Source: Hyphomicrobiaceae bacterium (GTDB lineage: Bacteria; Pseudomonadota; Alphaproteobacteria; Rhizobiales; Hyphomicrobiaceae). From it: a DNA stretch of 64,000 nt. A program made the position numbers and the translations under genes. Below, in pieces: positions 1 to 7,849 of the stretch. The stretch covers positions 124,001 through 188,000 of the forward strand of contig JAURWC010000022.1 in NCBI GenBank assembly GCA_030655135.1, in the 5' to 3' direction. Below the pieces are notes generated by a model. The model made no database searches. It was given only the letters and a program-made list of their open reading frames with translations, and was not told the origin of the DNA. How positions within the stretch are numbered: the stretch's first letter is position 1; every line of letters begins with the position of its first letter.

Positions 1-52
1 CGCCGCTGTTCAGCCGGCGTGGCCTATTCCGGAATTGAGTACCTAGCAATCG

Positions 53-931
53 ATGTCAGCCAAGCACCCCATCATCTGCTGCACGGGATCGTCCGGAGCG
101 GGCACGACGAGCGTCCGGCGCACGTTCGAGCAGATCTTCCGCCGTGAGAAAATCAACGCCGCCTACATCGAGGGGGACGCCTTCCATCGCTACAGCCGCG
201 AGGAAATGAAGGCGAAGATGGCGGACGCCGAAGAGGTGCACAACACCGCGTTCAGCCACTTCGGCGAGGAGGCCAACCTGCTGGCGGAGCTGGAGGGCGT
301 GTTTCGCACCTACGGCGACATCGGCACTGGCAAGACGCGCCATTACGTGCACGACGCGGAAGAGGCGCTGCAGTACAAGGCGCCGTCGGGCACGTTCACC
401 GAGTGGGAAGAGATTCCCTACGGTACGGACCTACTGTTCTACGAGGGCCTGCATGGCGCGGCCGTGACCAAGAACGTCAACCTGTCACGCCACGCGGATT
501 TGAAGATCGGCGTCGTGCCCGTGCTGAACCTGGAGTGGATCCAGAAGATCCATCGCGACAAGGAAGATCGCGGCTATTCCGATGAAGCCGTGATGGAGAC
601 CATCCTGCGGCGCATGCCGGACTACGTGCACTACATCATTCCGCAGTTCACGCAGACGGACATCAACTTCCAACGCATCCCGACGGTGGATACCTCGAAC
701 CCGTTCATTGCGCGCTCGATCCCGACGCCGGACGAATCCATGGTGGTGATCCGCTTCCGCAGCCCCCGCGGCATCGATTTTTCGTATCTGCTGTCGATGA
801 TCCACGACAGTTTCATGTCGCGCGCCAACTCGATCGTGATTCCGGGCGGCAAGCTCGACATCGCGATGCAGCTGATCCTGACACCGATGATCCTGCAGCT
901 CATGGAACGCAAGCGGCGAACGTTTTTCTGA
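53..931 (+). CDS. prk: phosphoribulokinase (class I, proteobacterial type)
   Basis: Phosphorylates ribulose 5-phosphate to ribulose 1,5-bisphosphate with ATP in the cytosol. The 292-residue length matches the bacterial octameric class. A P-loop (GSSGAGTTS) lies at about residues 12-20, followed by the family's conserved DAFHRYSRE and the [24 protein letters not shown] segments. The ATG at 53 puts the P-loop at its usual distance from the N-terminus. The next gene is ribulose-phosphate 3-epimerase, which supplies its substrate, so the two make a short Calvin-cycle-like pair. No RuBisCO gene is visible in the window; in some methylotrophs that lack RuBisCO, Prk makes a regulatory metabolite, and that role is possible here. 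Confidence 0.95.
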   Translation: MSAKHPIICCTGSSGAGTTSVRRTFEQIFRREKINAAYIEGDAFHRYSREEMKAKMADAEEVHNTAFSHFGEEANLLAELEGVFRTYGDIGTGKTRHYVHDAEEALQYKAPSGTFTEWEEIPYGTDLLFYEGLHGAAVTKNVNLSRHADLKIGVVPVLNLEWIQKIHRDKEDRGYSDEAVMETILRRMPDYVHYIIPQFTQTDINFQRIPTVDTSNPFIARSIPTPDESMVVIRFRSPRGIDFSYLLSMIHDSFMSRANSIVIPGGKLDIAMQLILTPMILQLMERKRRTFF

Positions 932-1010
932 CCTGAAACTGAGCCGATCTTGCCGTGAAAGAACGGACTTGCCTGATGACGCCCCCGGCCAGTTCTGGTA
1001 CCAGAGCAGC

Positions 1011-1700
1011 ATGACGAGACCGATGATCATTGCGCCCTCGATCCTGTCCGCCGACTTTGCGCGGCTGGGTGAGGAAGTGCGTACCGTCGATGCCGCGGGC
1101 GCGGACTGGATCCATCTCGACGTGATGGACGGGCATTTCGTGCCGAACATCACGTACGGGCCGCCGGTGATCAAGGCGATCCGGGGGGCTTCAAAGAAGG
1201 TGTTCGACTGCCACTTGATGATTGCGCCGGTCGATCCCTACCTCGCAGCGTTCGCGGACGCGGGCGCCGATATCATTACCGTGCATGCCGAGGCGGGGCC
1301 GCATCTCGACCGCTCGCTGCAGGCAATCCGCGCGCTCGGCAAGAAGGCGGGTGTTTCGCTCAATCCAGGCACGCCCGCCAGCGCGATCGAATACGTGCTC
1401 GACCGGCTCGACCTCGTTCTGCTGATGACGGTAAACCCGGGCTTCGGCGGACAAGCGTTCATCTCGTCGGTGGTCGACAAGGTGGCGCAGGTGAAGGCGA
1501 TGATCGGCAACCGGCCGATCGACATCGAGATCGACGGCGGCATCACGCCGGAGACGGCGCCGCTGGTTTGTGCCGCAGGTGCCAACGTGCTCGTGGCGGG
1601 CTCGGCGGTGTTCAAGGGCGGTACGCGCGAGAGCTACGCGGCCAACATCTCGGCGATCCGCGCCGCGGCGGAACAGGCACGCGGCCGCGCCGCCGCGTGA
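1011..1700 (+). CDS. rpe: ribulose-phosphate 3-epimerase
   Basis: Interconverts ribulose 5-phosphate and xylulose 5-phosphate in the pentose phosphate and Calvin cycles. The 229-residue protein is a TIM barrel with the expected [14 protein letters not shown] start, the metal/catalytic [12 protein letters not shown] segment at about residues 34-45, the [10 protein letters not shown] loop and the IDIEIDGGI strand. The open frame extends upstream to 969, but homologues begin at the residues just before [10 protein letters not shown], so the ATG at 1011 is chosen; a second ATG at 1023 is possible. It lies 79 bases after prk, and its stop overlaps the GTG start of hrpB by four bases (GTGA), indicating translational coupling. 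Confidence 0.94.
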   Translation: MTRPMIIAPSILSADFARLGEEVRTVDAAGADWIHLDVMDGHFVPNITYGPPVIKAIRGASKKVFDCHLMIAPVDPYLAAFADAGADIITVHAEAGPHLDRSLQAIRALGKKAGVSLNPGTPASAIEYVLDRLDLVLLMTVNPGFGGQAFISSVVDKVAQVKAMIGNRPIDIEIDGGITPETAPLVCAAGANVLVAGSAVFKGGTRESYAANISAIRAAAEQARGRAAA

Positions 1701-4189
1701 GCGTTCGCGCCAATCAGTTCGATGTGGCCTTCGATAGTCCGCTTCCGATCGACAATGTTCTCGACACGCTGAAGACGGCGCTGGCGGCCACGCCAGCTGC
1801 GGTGCTGGTCGCGCCGCCCGGTGCCGGCAAGACGACGCGTGTGCCTCTCGCGCTGCTGGGAGAGGCCTGGCTCGGCGCCAACAAAATCCTGATACTCGAG
1901 CCGAGGCGGCTCGCCGCGCGCGGTGCGGCCGAGCGCATGGCCAAGACGCTGGGCGAGCGCGTCGGTGATACGGTCGGCCTGCGCGCGCGATTGGTGTCGA
2001 AGACAGGGCCCAAAACACGCATCGAAGTGATCACCGAGGGCGTCTTAACGCGCATGGTGCTCGATGATCCGTCGCTTGAGGGCATCGGCGCGGTGCTGTT
2101 CGACGAATACCACGAACGATCGCTTGACGCCGATTTCGGCCTGGCGTTGGCGCTCGATGCGCAGGCGAGCTTGCGTGGCGACCTGCGCATTCTCGTGATG
2201 TCGGCGACGCTGGATGGCGCCCGCGTGGCGGCGCTGCTGGGCGATGCGCCAGTGATCGAAAGCGAAGGTTGCGCCTTCGACGTGACGACGCATTACCTGG
2301 GCCGCGATGCACACGGACGCGTCGACGACCAGATGACCGACGCCATCATGAAAGCACTGCGGGCCGAGACGGGATCGATCCTCGCGTTCCTGCCGGGACA
2401 AGGCGAGATCCGCCGCGTCGAAGAGCGGCTGAGAGAGCGTATCAGCGACGCCAGCGTTATCGTCGCGCCGCTCTATGGCGCCATGGACATGGCGGCGCAG
2501 GATCGTGCCGTACAGCCGGCGAAGCCCGGTGAGCGCAAGATCGTGCTGGCCACGTCGATCGCGGAAACGTCGCTGACGATCGAAGGCGTGCGCGTCGTCG
2601 TCGATTGCGGGTTGGCGCGCGTACCGCGCTACGAGCCGGACGCGGGTATCACGCGGCTGGAGACGGTTCGCGTTTCACGCGCGGCGGCCGATCAGCGGCG
2701 CGGCCGCGCCGGGCGAACGGAGCCGGGCGTGTGCTACCGGCTGTGGGACGAACCGCAGACGAAGAGCTTGATGGCGTACGCCGAACCTGAAATTCGCTCG
2801 GCGGGACTGGCGGGGTTGCTTTTGGATTGCGCCGAATGGGGGGTGACCGAGCCGGCGACATTGCGCTGGCTCGATGCGCCTCCCGCCGCCGCACTCGATG
2901 CCGCGCGCGGTGAGCTGCTTGTGCTGGGTGCGCTGGACGAGGACGGGCACATCACGGCGGAGGGCCGCGCGATCCGTGCGCTGCCGCTGCCGCCGCGTCT
3001 GGCGCGCATGGTGATTGCCGCCGGCCGGCTGGGGCATGCGCGCGACGCAGCAGACATTGCGGCTGTACTGGTGGAACGCGGGCTGGGCGGCAACGACACC
3101 GATCTTGCGCACCGGATCGACACCTTCCGGCGCGATCGCTCGCGGCGTGCAGAAGATATGCGGCAGTTGGCGGCCGGTTGGGCCAAGGCAGCTGGACCGC
3201 AGAGGGCGGCGGATAGCGGGAACGCCGCCGTTGCGTCCTTGTTGGCGCTCGCTTTTCCGGATCGCATCGCCAAGGCACGCGGCGCACCGGGCCAGTTTCT
3301 GCTGGCGAATGGCCGCGGCGCCAAGCTGGATACGACGGATGCACTGGCGAAGGCGCCGTATCTCGTCGTTGCCGAGCTGCAAGGTGCTGCGGCTGCCACG
3401 CGGATACTTCTGGCGGCACAGGCAGACGAAGACGAGATCCTGGCCATCGCCGGAGATCGCATTTCACAGACGGATGAGGTGACGTTCGATCGCAGCGCCG
3501 CTGCCTTGCGCGGACGGCGATTGCGGCGGCTCGATGCGATTCAGCTGGCCAGTGAGCCGATGCGGATTTCTCCCGACGAGGCAAGCGCGCGGCTGCTAGC
3601 GGAGGGACTGGCCGGCCTCGGCATCGGTAAGCTGCCCTGGAGCAAGGGCCAACTGCAGTTGCGGGATCGCGTGGGGTTTTTGCGGGCCACGCAGCCGGAC
3701 GCTTGGCCCGACCTGTCCGATGCCGCGCTCGCGGAGACCGCGGGCGAGTGGCTCGCGCCGTTTCTGTCCGCGAAGACGAGGCTCGCCGATCTCGGTGCGG
3801 ACGATCTCGGGCAAGTGCTGGATACGCTGTTGCCGTGGGATCTGAAGCGGCGGCTGGAGGCCGAGGCGCCGACGCACTTCACGGCGCCCACCGGCAACAG
3901 CCACGCGATCGACTACGAGGGGGCCGGCGCGCCCGCGCTGCACATTCGCGTGCAGGAGCTGTTCGGGCTGAAGCAGCATCCTGCAATCGCGGGAGGCAAG
4001 CTGCCGCTGACTCTGAACCTGCTCTCGCCCGCGCACCGGCCGATCCAGATCACGAAGGACCTGCCGGGATTTTGGACCGGGTCGTGGAGCGCGGTGAAGG
4101 CAGAGATGAAGGGACGATATCCGCGCCACCCCTGGCCGGACGATCCGGCGAACGCGGTGCCGACAGCACGCGCGAAGCCGCGGAGCTGA
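1697..4189 (+). CDS. hrpB: ATP-dependent helicase HrpB
   Basis: DEAH-box superfamily 2 helicase of 830 residues, the normal HrpB length. Motifs in order: Walker [10 protein letters not shown] (about residues 36-44), DEYH (motif II), MSATLDG (motif III), the helicase C-terminal motifs around [10 protein letters not shown] and the QRRGRAGR motif VI. The HrpB-specific C-terminal domain ([14 protein letters not shown]) and the terminal [19 protein letters not shown] tail follow. The GTG at 1697 overlaps the rpe stop; the longer open frame from 1568 runs through rpe and does not resemble the family. Its cellular role is poorly defined in most bacteria. Its last ~20 codons have been copied into the tandem array immediately downstream. 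Confidence 0.93.
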   Translation: MSVRANQFDVAFDSPLPIDNVLDTLKTALAATPAAVLVAPPGAGKTTRVPLALLGEAWLGANKILILEPRRLAARGAAERMAKTLGERVGDTVGLRARLVSKTGPKTRIEVITEGVLTRMVLDDPSLEGIGAVLFDEYHERSLDADFGLALALDAQASLRGDLRILVMSATLDGARVAALLGDAPVIESEGCAFDVTTHYLGRDAHGRVDDQMTDAIMKALRAETGSILAFLPGQGEIRRVEERLRERISDASVIVAPLYGAMDMAAQDRAVQPAKPGERKIVLATSIAETSLTIEGVRVVVDCGLARVPRYEPDAGITRLETVRVSRAAADQRRGRAGRTEPGVCYRLWDEPQTKSLMAYAEPEIRSAGLAGLLLDCAEWGVTEPATLRWLDAPPAAALDAARGELLVLGALDEDGHITAEGRAIRALPLPPRLARMVIAAGRLGHARDAADIAAVLVERGLGGNDTDLAHRIDTFRRDRSRRAEDMRQLAAGWAKAAGPQRAADSGNAAVASLLALAFPDRIAKARGAPGQFLLANGRGAKLDTTDALAKAPYLVVAELQGAAAATRILLAAQADEDEILAIAGDRISQTDEVTFDRSAAALRGRRLRRLDAIQLASEPMRISPDEASARLLAEGLAGLGIGKLPWSKGQLQLRDRVGFLRATQPDAWPDLSDAALAETAGEWLAPFLSAKTRLADLGADDLGQVLDTLLPWDLKRRLEAEAPTHFTAPTGNSHAIDYEGAGAPALHIRVQELFGLKQHPAIAGGKLPLTLNLLSPAHRPIQITKDLPGFWTGSWSAVKAEMKGRYPRHPWPDDPANAVPTARAKPRS

Positions 4190-4656
4190 TGGGGCGAGCG
4201 TCGAAAATGGCGTCAGACCTGAGGTCTGACCCCTAGCTCAACGGCGGCAATCTGCGCTGCCCCTGGCGGGGTGATCCGGCGAATGCTGCGCCGACGGCGC
4301 GGGCAAAGCCGCGGGAGCTGATGGGGCGAGCGTCGAAAATGGGGTCAGACCTGAGGTCTGACCCCTAGCTCAACGGCGGCAATCTGCGCTGCAACTGGCG
4401 GGGTGATCCGGCGAATGCTGCGCCGACGGCGCGGGCAAAGCCGCGGAGCTGATGCGGCGAGCATCGAAAATGGGGTCAGACCTGAGGTCTGACCCCCAGC
4501 TCAACGGCAGCAATCTGCGCTGCCACTGGCGGGGTGATCCGGCGAGTGCCGTGCCGACAGCACGCGCGAAGCCGCGGAGCTGATGCGGCCAGCGTCGAAA
4601 ATGGGGTCAGACCTGAGGTCTGACCCCTAGCTCAACGGCAGCAATCTGCGCTGCCT
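4128..4656. repeat. tandem array: hrpB 3' end plus GGTCAGACC palindrome, four copies
   Basis: Four units of about 131 bases lie head to tail. Each holds a copy of the last ~20 codons of hrpB (the three extra copies still read as PWRGDPANAAPTARAKP-like), then CGTCGAAAATGG, then a palindrome, then AGCTCAACGGC and CAATCTGCGCTGC. The palindromes are at 4212-4230 (arms partly degenerate), 4341-4365, 4472-4496 and 4603-4627. Their half-site is GGGGTCAGACCT and spacing is 132, 131 and 131 bases. The first unit is the functional hrpB end. The fourth is closer to the hrpB original at GTGCCGACAGCACGCGCGAA than the second and third are, suggesting gene conversion. The array lies between convergent hrpB and the reverse transcriptase gene, so the palindromes could act as bidirectional terminators. 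Confidence 0.92.
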
Positions 4657-4674
4657 TGCTACGCTAGAACCGGC

Positions 4675-6039
4675 TTATTCCTGCGGCGGCGCCTGCCCTT
4701 TGCGCGGGAGCATCAAAGCTTGGGCCTGTTTCGGGTTGAGCATGTAGAGGTAGGCCAGGACGCCGTGCAGCTGGCGTTGGCGGTGGGCATCGCCGGAAGG
4801 CTTCACGCGTTCGTTGTGGATGGCGGCGCGGAGCACGCGGCGCGTCTGGCGTGAGAGGCCCATGTCCTTGTTGACGATGACGCCGGCGACGGTCTGGCGG
4901 CTGGCAGCCCGCATCACGCGCGTCTTTTCCGTGTTGATGGCGAAGCCTTCCTCGGCAACGAGCTTCGGCACCAGCTTGAGGAACAGCGTGATCTTGGTCA
5001 GGTCGTTGCCGGAGAGCGTGAGGTCGTCGGCGTAGCGCGTGTAGGCAAAGCCGTGCTTGCGGGCGAGGCCCGTCAAGCGGTGATCGAGCTTCAGCAGCAC
5101 GGCGTTGCACAGCGCGGGTGAGGTCGGCGCACCCTGGACGCAGACGCGCGGGCCGACGGGCACGTTGTAGACGCGGCCCTCGGCTTCGACGAGCTGGCGC
5201 GGCGATTCCGTCATAATCAGCGCCAGCGAATTGGCGACGGGGAAGCTGTAGCCGAGCGAGATGAAGAGACCGCGCACGCGGCCGAAGTGGATCGTGGGAA
5301 AGCAATCCTTGATGTCGAAGCGCAGCACGACGGCCTTGCCAACGTGCGGAGCGGCGTTGGTGGCGATGGAGCGGCCAGTGATAAAGCCGTGCGCTGCGTC
5401 GCTGACGGGCAGCTTTTTCAGCACCAGTACATGCAGCTTGCGCAGGACGGCTTTCAGGCGGCGCTTCGGCGCGTGGATGATGCGCTCGCCACGGCCGTTG
5501 CGCTTGGCAATAGCGAACGTGACGTAGTGCGAGATGCGTTCGCGCGCGCGATGGACGCTCAGGTGCTGAAGCGTGCGCAGCGGGATGCCGAGGGCGGCCG
5601 CGATATCCGCCTCGCTCTTCCAGACTGGCAGGTCGTAGCGCTGCAGCTGCTCTTCATCGGTCGCGAGATCGCGGACGTTGCGGTTGTGCGTGCGGAAGGA
5701 GCCGGAGAACAAGCGCCGGGCCTCGGCGCGCGTGAAGTGCTTGATGACCGGCGGCTTGGGGTCGCCGTAGCGATAGGGTTTCGGGGGCGGCTTCGGCAGC
5801 AAGCGGCTGTCACGCAGTGCAAGGCGGCGATGCTGCGGTTTCAGCGGCCCGCCGGATGTGATCTCCTCCTGCTTGACTTCGGAGCTACCGCTGAAGGCGA
5901 CGGTGGACAGGTCACGTGCCGGTGGTTCGGCACGCCGTTGCAGAACCGCGCGTGCCAGCAGTTGCTTGCGACGCCAGCGCATGAACCAGAAGAAGGCGAG
6001 GAAGCCGATGGCAAAGAAGATCACGCCCATGCGATGCAC
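4675..6039 (-). CDS. retron-type reverse transcriptase with N-terminal membrane anchor
   Basis: Reverse transcriptase of 454 residues from a GTG at 6039; an ATG at 6030 would give 451. Numbering from the GTG, the RT motifs are FDIKDCFPTI (about 241-250, first catalytic Asp), QGAPTSPALCN (302-312), YADD (336-339) and NTEKTRV (369-375). The retron-type hallmarks NAxxH (TNAAPHVG, about 227-234) and a VxG region (QTVAGVIVN) are present. Residues 5-20 (GVIFFAIGFLAFFWFM) form one hydrophobic span followed by RWRRK, so the enzyme is probably tethered to the inner membrane with its catalytic domain in the cytosol. That is unusual for this family. It follows the SWIM and ARM-like genes and a candidate msr-msd RNA, all on the same strand. 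Its expected job is to make msDNA from that RNA. A group II intron RT is unlikely because maturase and endonuclease domains are absent. Confidence 0.9.
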   Translation of the reverse strand: MHRMGVIFFAIGFLAFFWFMRWRRKQLLARAVLQRRAEPPARDLSTVAFSGSSEVKQEEITSGGPLKPQHRRLALRDSRLLPKPPPKPYRYGDPKPPVIKHFTRAEARRLFSGSFRTHNRNVRDLATDEEQLQRYDLPVWKSEADIAAALGIPLRTLQHLSVHRARERISHYVTFAIAKRNGRGERIIHAPKRRLKAVLRKLHVLVLKKLPVSDAAHGFITGRSIATNAAPHVGKAVVLRFDIKDCFPTIHFGRVRGLFISLGYSFPVANSLALIMTESPRQLVEAEGRVYNVPVGPRVCVQGAPTSPALCNAVLLKLDHRLTGLARKHGFAYTRYADDLTLSGNDLTKITLFLKLVPKLVAEEGFAINTEKTRVMRAASRQTVAGVIVNKDMGLSRQTRRVLRAAIHNERVKPSGDAHRQRQLHGVLAYLYMLNPKQAQALMLPRKGQAPPQE

Positions 6040-6081
6040 TCGTTCGCTTGGCGATCATCAACTGCTGCGGAGGGGAATGAG

Positions 6082-6251
6082 CACGCGTGCCTGGATGCGT
6101 TCGCCGACCACCAACAAGGCTTTGGACCCATGGCCTCCCCTCGTTTCGTACGTGGGGAACCGTGGCGTGGTGATAGCATCAGGAAGCCACCACGGCGAAG
6201 CACCGTGGCATGGAATGCTGGAAGGCTGAACGGCCACCCAGGCACGACGTG
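6082..6251 (-). ncRNA. candidate retron msr-msd RNA
   Basis: This 170-nt segment lies directly upstream of the RT, where retron template RNAs sit. Its ends form a long inverted repeat. All 24 bases of the 3' arm (complement of 6082-6105) can pair, one by G-U, with the 5' arm (complement of 6224-6251), which has only three small bulges (1, 2 and 1 nt). This matches the a1/a2 stem of retrons. Inside, two helices meet the stem. AGCAT/ATGCT (6215-6219 with 6175-6179) encloses a hairpin CCACGG-7-CCGTGG (6190-6208), the candidate msr. ATCACCA/TGGTGGT (6168-6174 with 6107-6113) encloses CCACGG/CCATGG and TCCCC/GGGGA with an ACGAA tip loop, the candidate msd. The priming guanosine cannot be assigned with certainty. 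Pairing was worked out by eye, not by a folding program. Confidence 0.75.
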
Positions 6252-6259
6252 TCTCAAAC

Positions 6260-7849
6260 TCATTGAACCTCACTCCCGCTGGCGCCGTCAACCTCCCATC
6301 GCGACGGCGCCTTGCGCGTCGCGTCCGGAATGTCGCCGGTCACGGGCGCGCTGGCGGGCGCATCGGTGCGTTGCGGCTCGCTGGCCTTGAACAGAGCCAG
6401 CATGTGCTCGCAGGGGCCCTGGTTCATCAGGTGTTCCTTGAAGTGCTCGCACGTGCAGCGGCCGAAGATGACGCGGCCGCTGTCGTTGATGACGACCTCG
6501 ACAGGATCTTCCATGCCGGCGGCACCGATGACGCGCCAGTCGCGATACGTGATCTCGCGCGCCAGCTTCTCGCCGGTCTCGGGATCCTTGAACTTGCGGA
6601 TCTTCTTGGTCTCCTCGGCGATGCTGCTCGTCACGCGGACCTGGCCTTGCTGCAGCATGGCCATCGCCAGTTCCTGGCGGCGATCGGGCGGGAAGTATTT
6701 CTTCTCGTCGGCGGGAACTTCGAACAGCTCGCGATGGCGATAGTGCCGCGTCTCGACGTCGAACATGGCGCGGCCCTGGCGGCACAGGCGCACGAGCACG
6801 CGCGAGGCGGCCGGCAGGTCGATGCCGAGCGCACCGGCGATGTCTTCGATCGAGGCGTGATAGTGCTCGCGCAGCAGGGCCAAGGCACGCTCGACGTGAG
6901 CATCGTCGGCCGTTGCGGCTTCGGCGAGCAGGTCGAAGCCGCCGGTGCCGGTGAAGGCGCTGCCCGACCAGCCGGTGACGCCGAGCAGGAACGTCATACC
7001 GGGTAGCTTGACGGCGTAGAAACTCGGCAGCGCGCGGCCCTTGAGGTAAATGTCCACGTTTTCGGCGAAGGGCAGCAATCCCTCGATCAGCTTCATGCGC
7101 CGGCGGCCCCAGACGCGCGTGGTCTTGAGCTCGGTGTAGTTGTGCTCGGCGCCCTGCAGTTCGAACGCCTGTTCCCACGGCTCCAGGATCAGGCGGGCAT
7201 CCTTGCCGGGTTCGAACTCGTAGCGCAGGGCGCGCGGGGAGACGTTGGATTTCATCAAGCGCAGGAAGCGGATGGCGGCGAGAAGATCGATGGCCTTGGC
7301 GCGCACGCGGGTGCCGGGCATAGCCATGGCGGCTTGCACCTGCAGGAAGCCGCGCACCCACGTTTCGGGGATTTCAACCTTCTTTTCGAAGCGGCCGCCG
7401 CCGCCCGACGTGCGGACGTCGAAGCCTTCCGGGCCGATGCGGAACGTGGTGGAGCGGCTGGTGCGCATCTCGCCGAGCGCGCCCCAGAGCCAGGCCGTGA
7501 AATCGATGTTGGTGGTGCCGGTGTGGATTTCGCCCACGGATTCGAAGATGGCAGGGTCGACGATGAGCGCCGCGTAGGTCGATTGATCCTGGCTGAAGGC
7601 TTCGAAAAAGATGCGATCCGGATGGACGGTGATGACAGGATCGAGAATGTCGGATTGCGCCATCCACGTGTCGTCGGACCAGACGACTTCGCCCAGCGCG
7701 CGCAACGCGATGCGCAGGAAGAAGCCGTGATCGCGGACGATGCCGTGGAATTTCACCGGGCGGCGCGCGTTGGTGGAGAGGCCGACCGTCGTCTTGTCGC
7801 CGGTCGAATCAAACTCTGACGGCGAGGCGTAGTCGACGTAGACGATCAT
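6260..7849 (-). CDS. winged-helix/SWIM zinc-finger protein (retron-associated)
   Basis: Protein of 529 residues. A winged-helix-like segment covers about 316-372 (VERALALLREHYHASIEDIA and then ALGIDLPAASRVLVRLCRQG). A SWIM zinc finger is at about 465-482, with ligands C465, C467, C480 and H482 (CTC, 12 residues, CEH). SWIM domains bind DNA or protein partners. The first ~300 residues show no domain I recognise. Its start overlaps the stop of the upstream gene by four bases (ATGA). Its stop is followed 8 nt later by the candidate msr-msd RNA and then the RT. As I recall the retron classification, type XIII pairs an RT with a WH-SWIM protein and an ARM-repeat protein, which fits this layout. 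I infer a role as an accessory or effector subunit. Confidence 0.85.
   Translation of the reverse strand: MIVYVDYASPSEFDSTGDKTTVGLSTNARRPVKFHGIVRDHGFFLRIALRALGEVVWSDDTWMAQSDILDPVITVHPDRIFFEAFSQDQSTYAALIVDPAIFESVGEIHTGTTNIDFTAWLWGALGEMRTSRSTTFRIGPEGFDVRTSGGGGRFEKKVEIPETWVRGFLQVQAAMAMPGTRVRAKAIDLLAAIRFLRLMKSNVSPRALRYEFEPGKDARLILEPWEQAFELQGAEHNYTELKTTRVWGRRRMKLIEGLLPFAENVDIYLKGRALPSFYAVKLPGMTFLLGVTGWSGSAFTGTGGFDLLAEAATADDAHVERALALLREHYHASIEDIAGALGIDLPAASRVLVRLCRQGRAMFDVETRHYRHRELFEVPADEKKYFPPDRRQELAMAMLQQGQVRVTSSIAEETKKIRKFKDPETGEKLAREITYRDWRVIGAAGMEDPVEVVINDSGRVIFGRCTCEHFKEHLMNQGPCEHMLALFKASEPQRTDAPASAPVTGDIPDATRKAPSRWEVDGASGSEVQ

Noticed and set aside
1-46. Open frame ending in TAG before prk
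   Set aside because: Could be the tail of an upstream gene, but 14 codons are too few to identify or confirm.
4128-4656. 131-base palindromic array considered as CRISPR or as the retron RNA
   Set aside because: Units are near-identical across their length, so there are no spacers, and it lies downstream rather than upstream of the RT.
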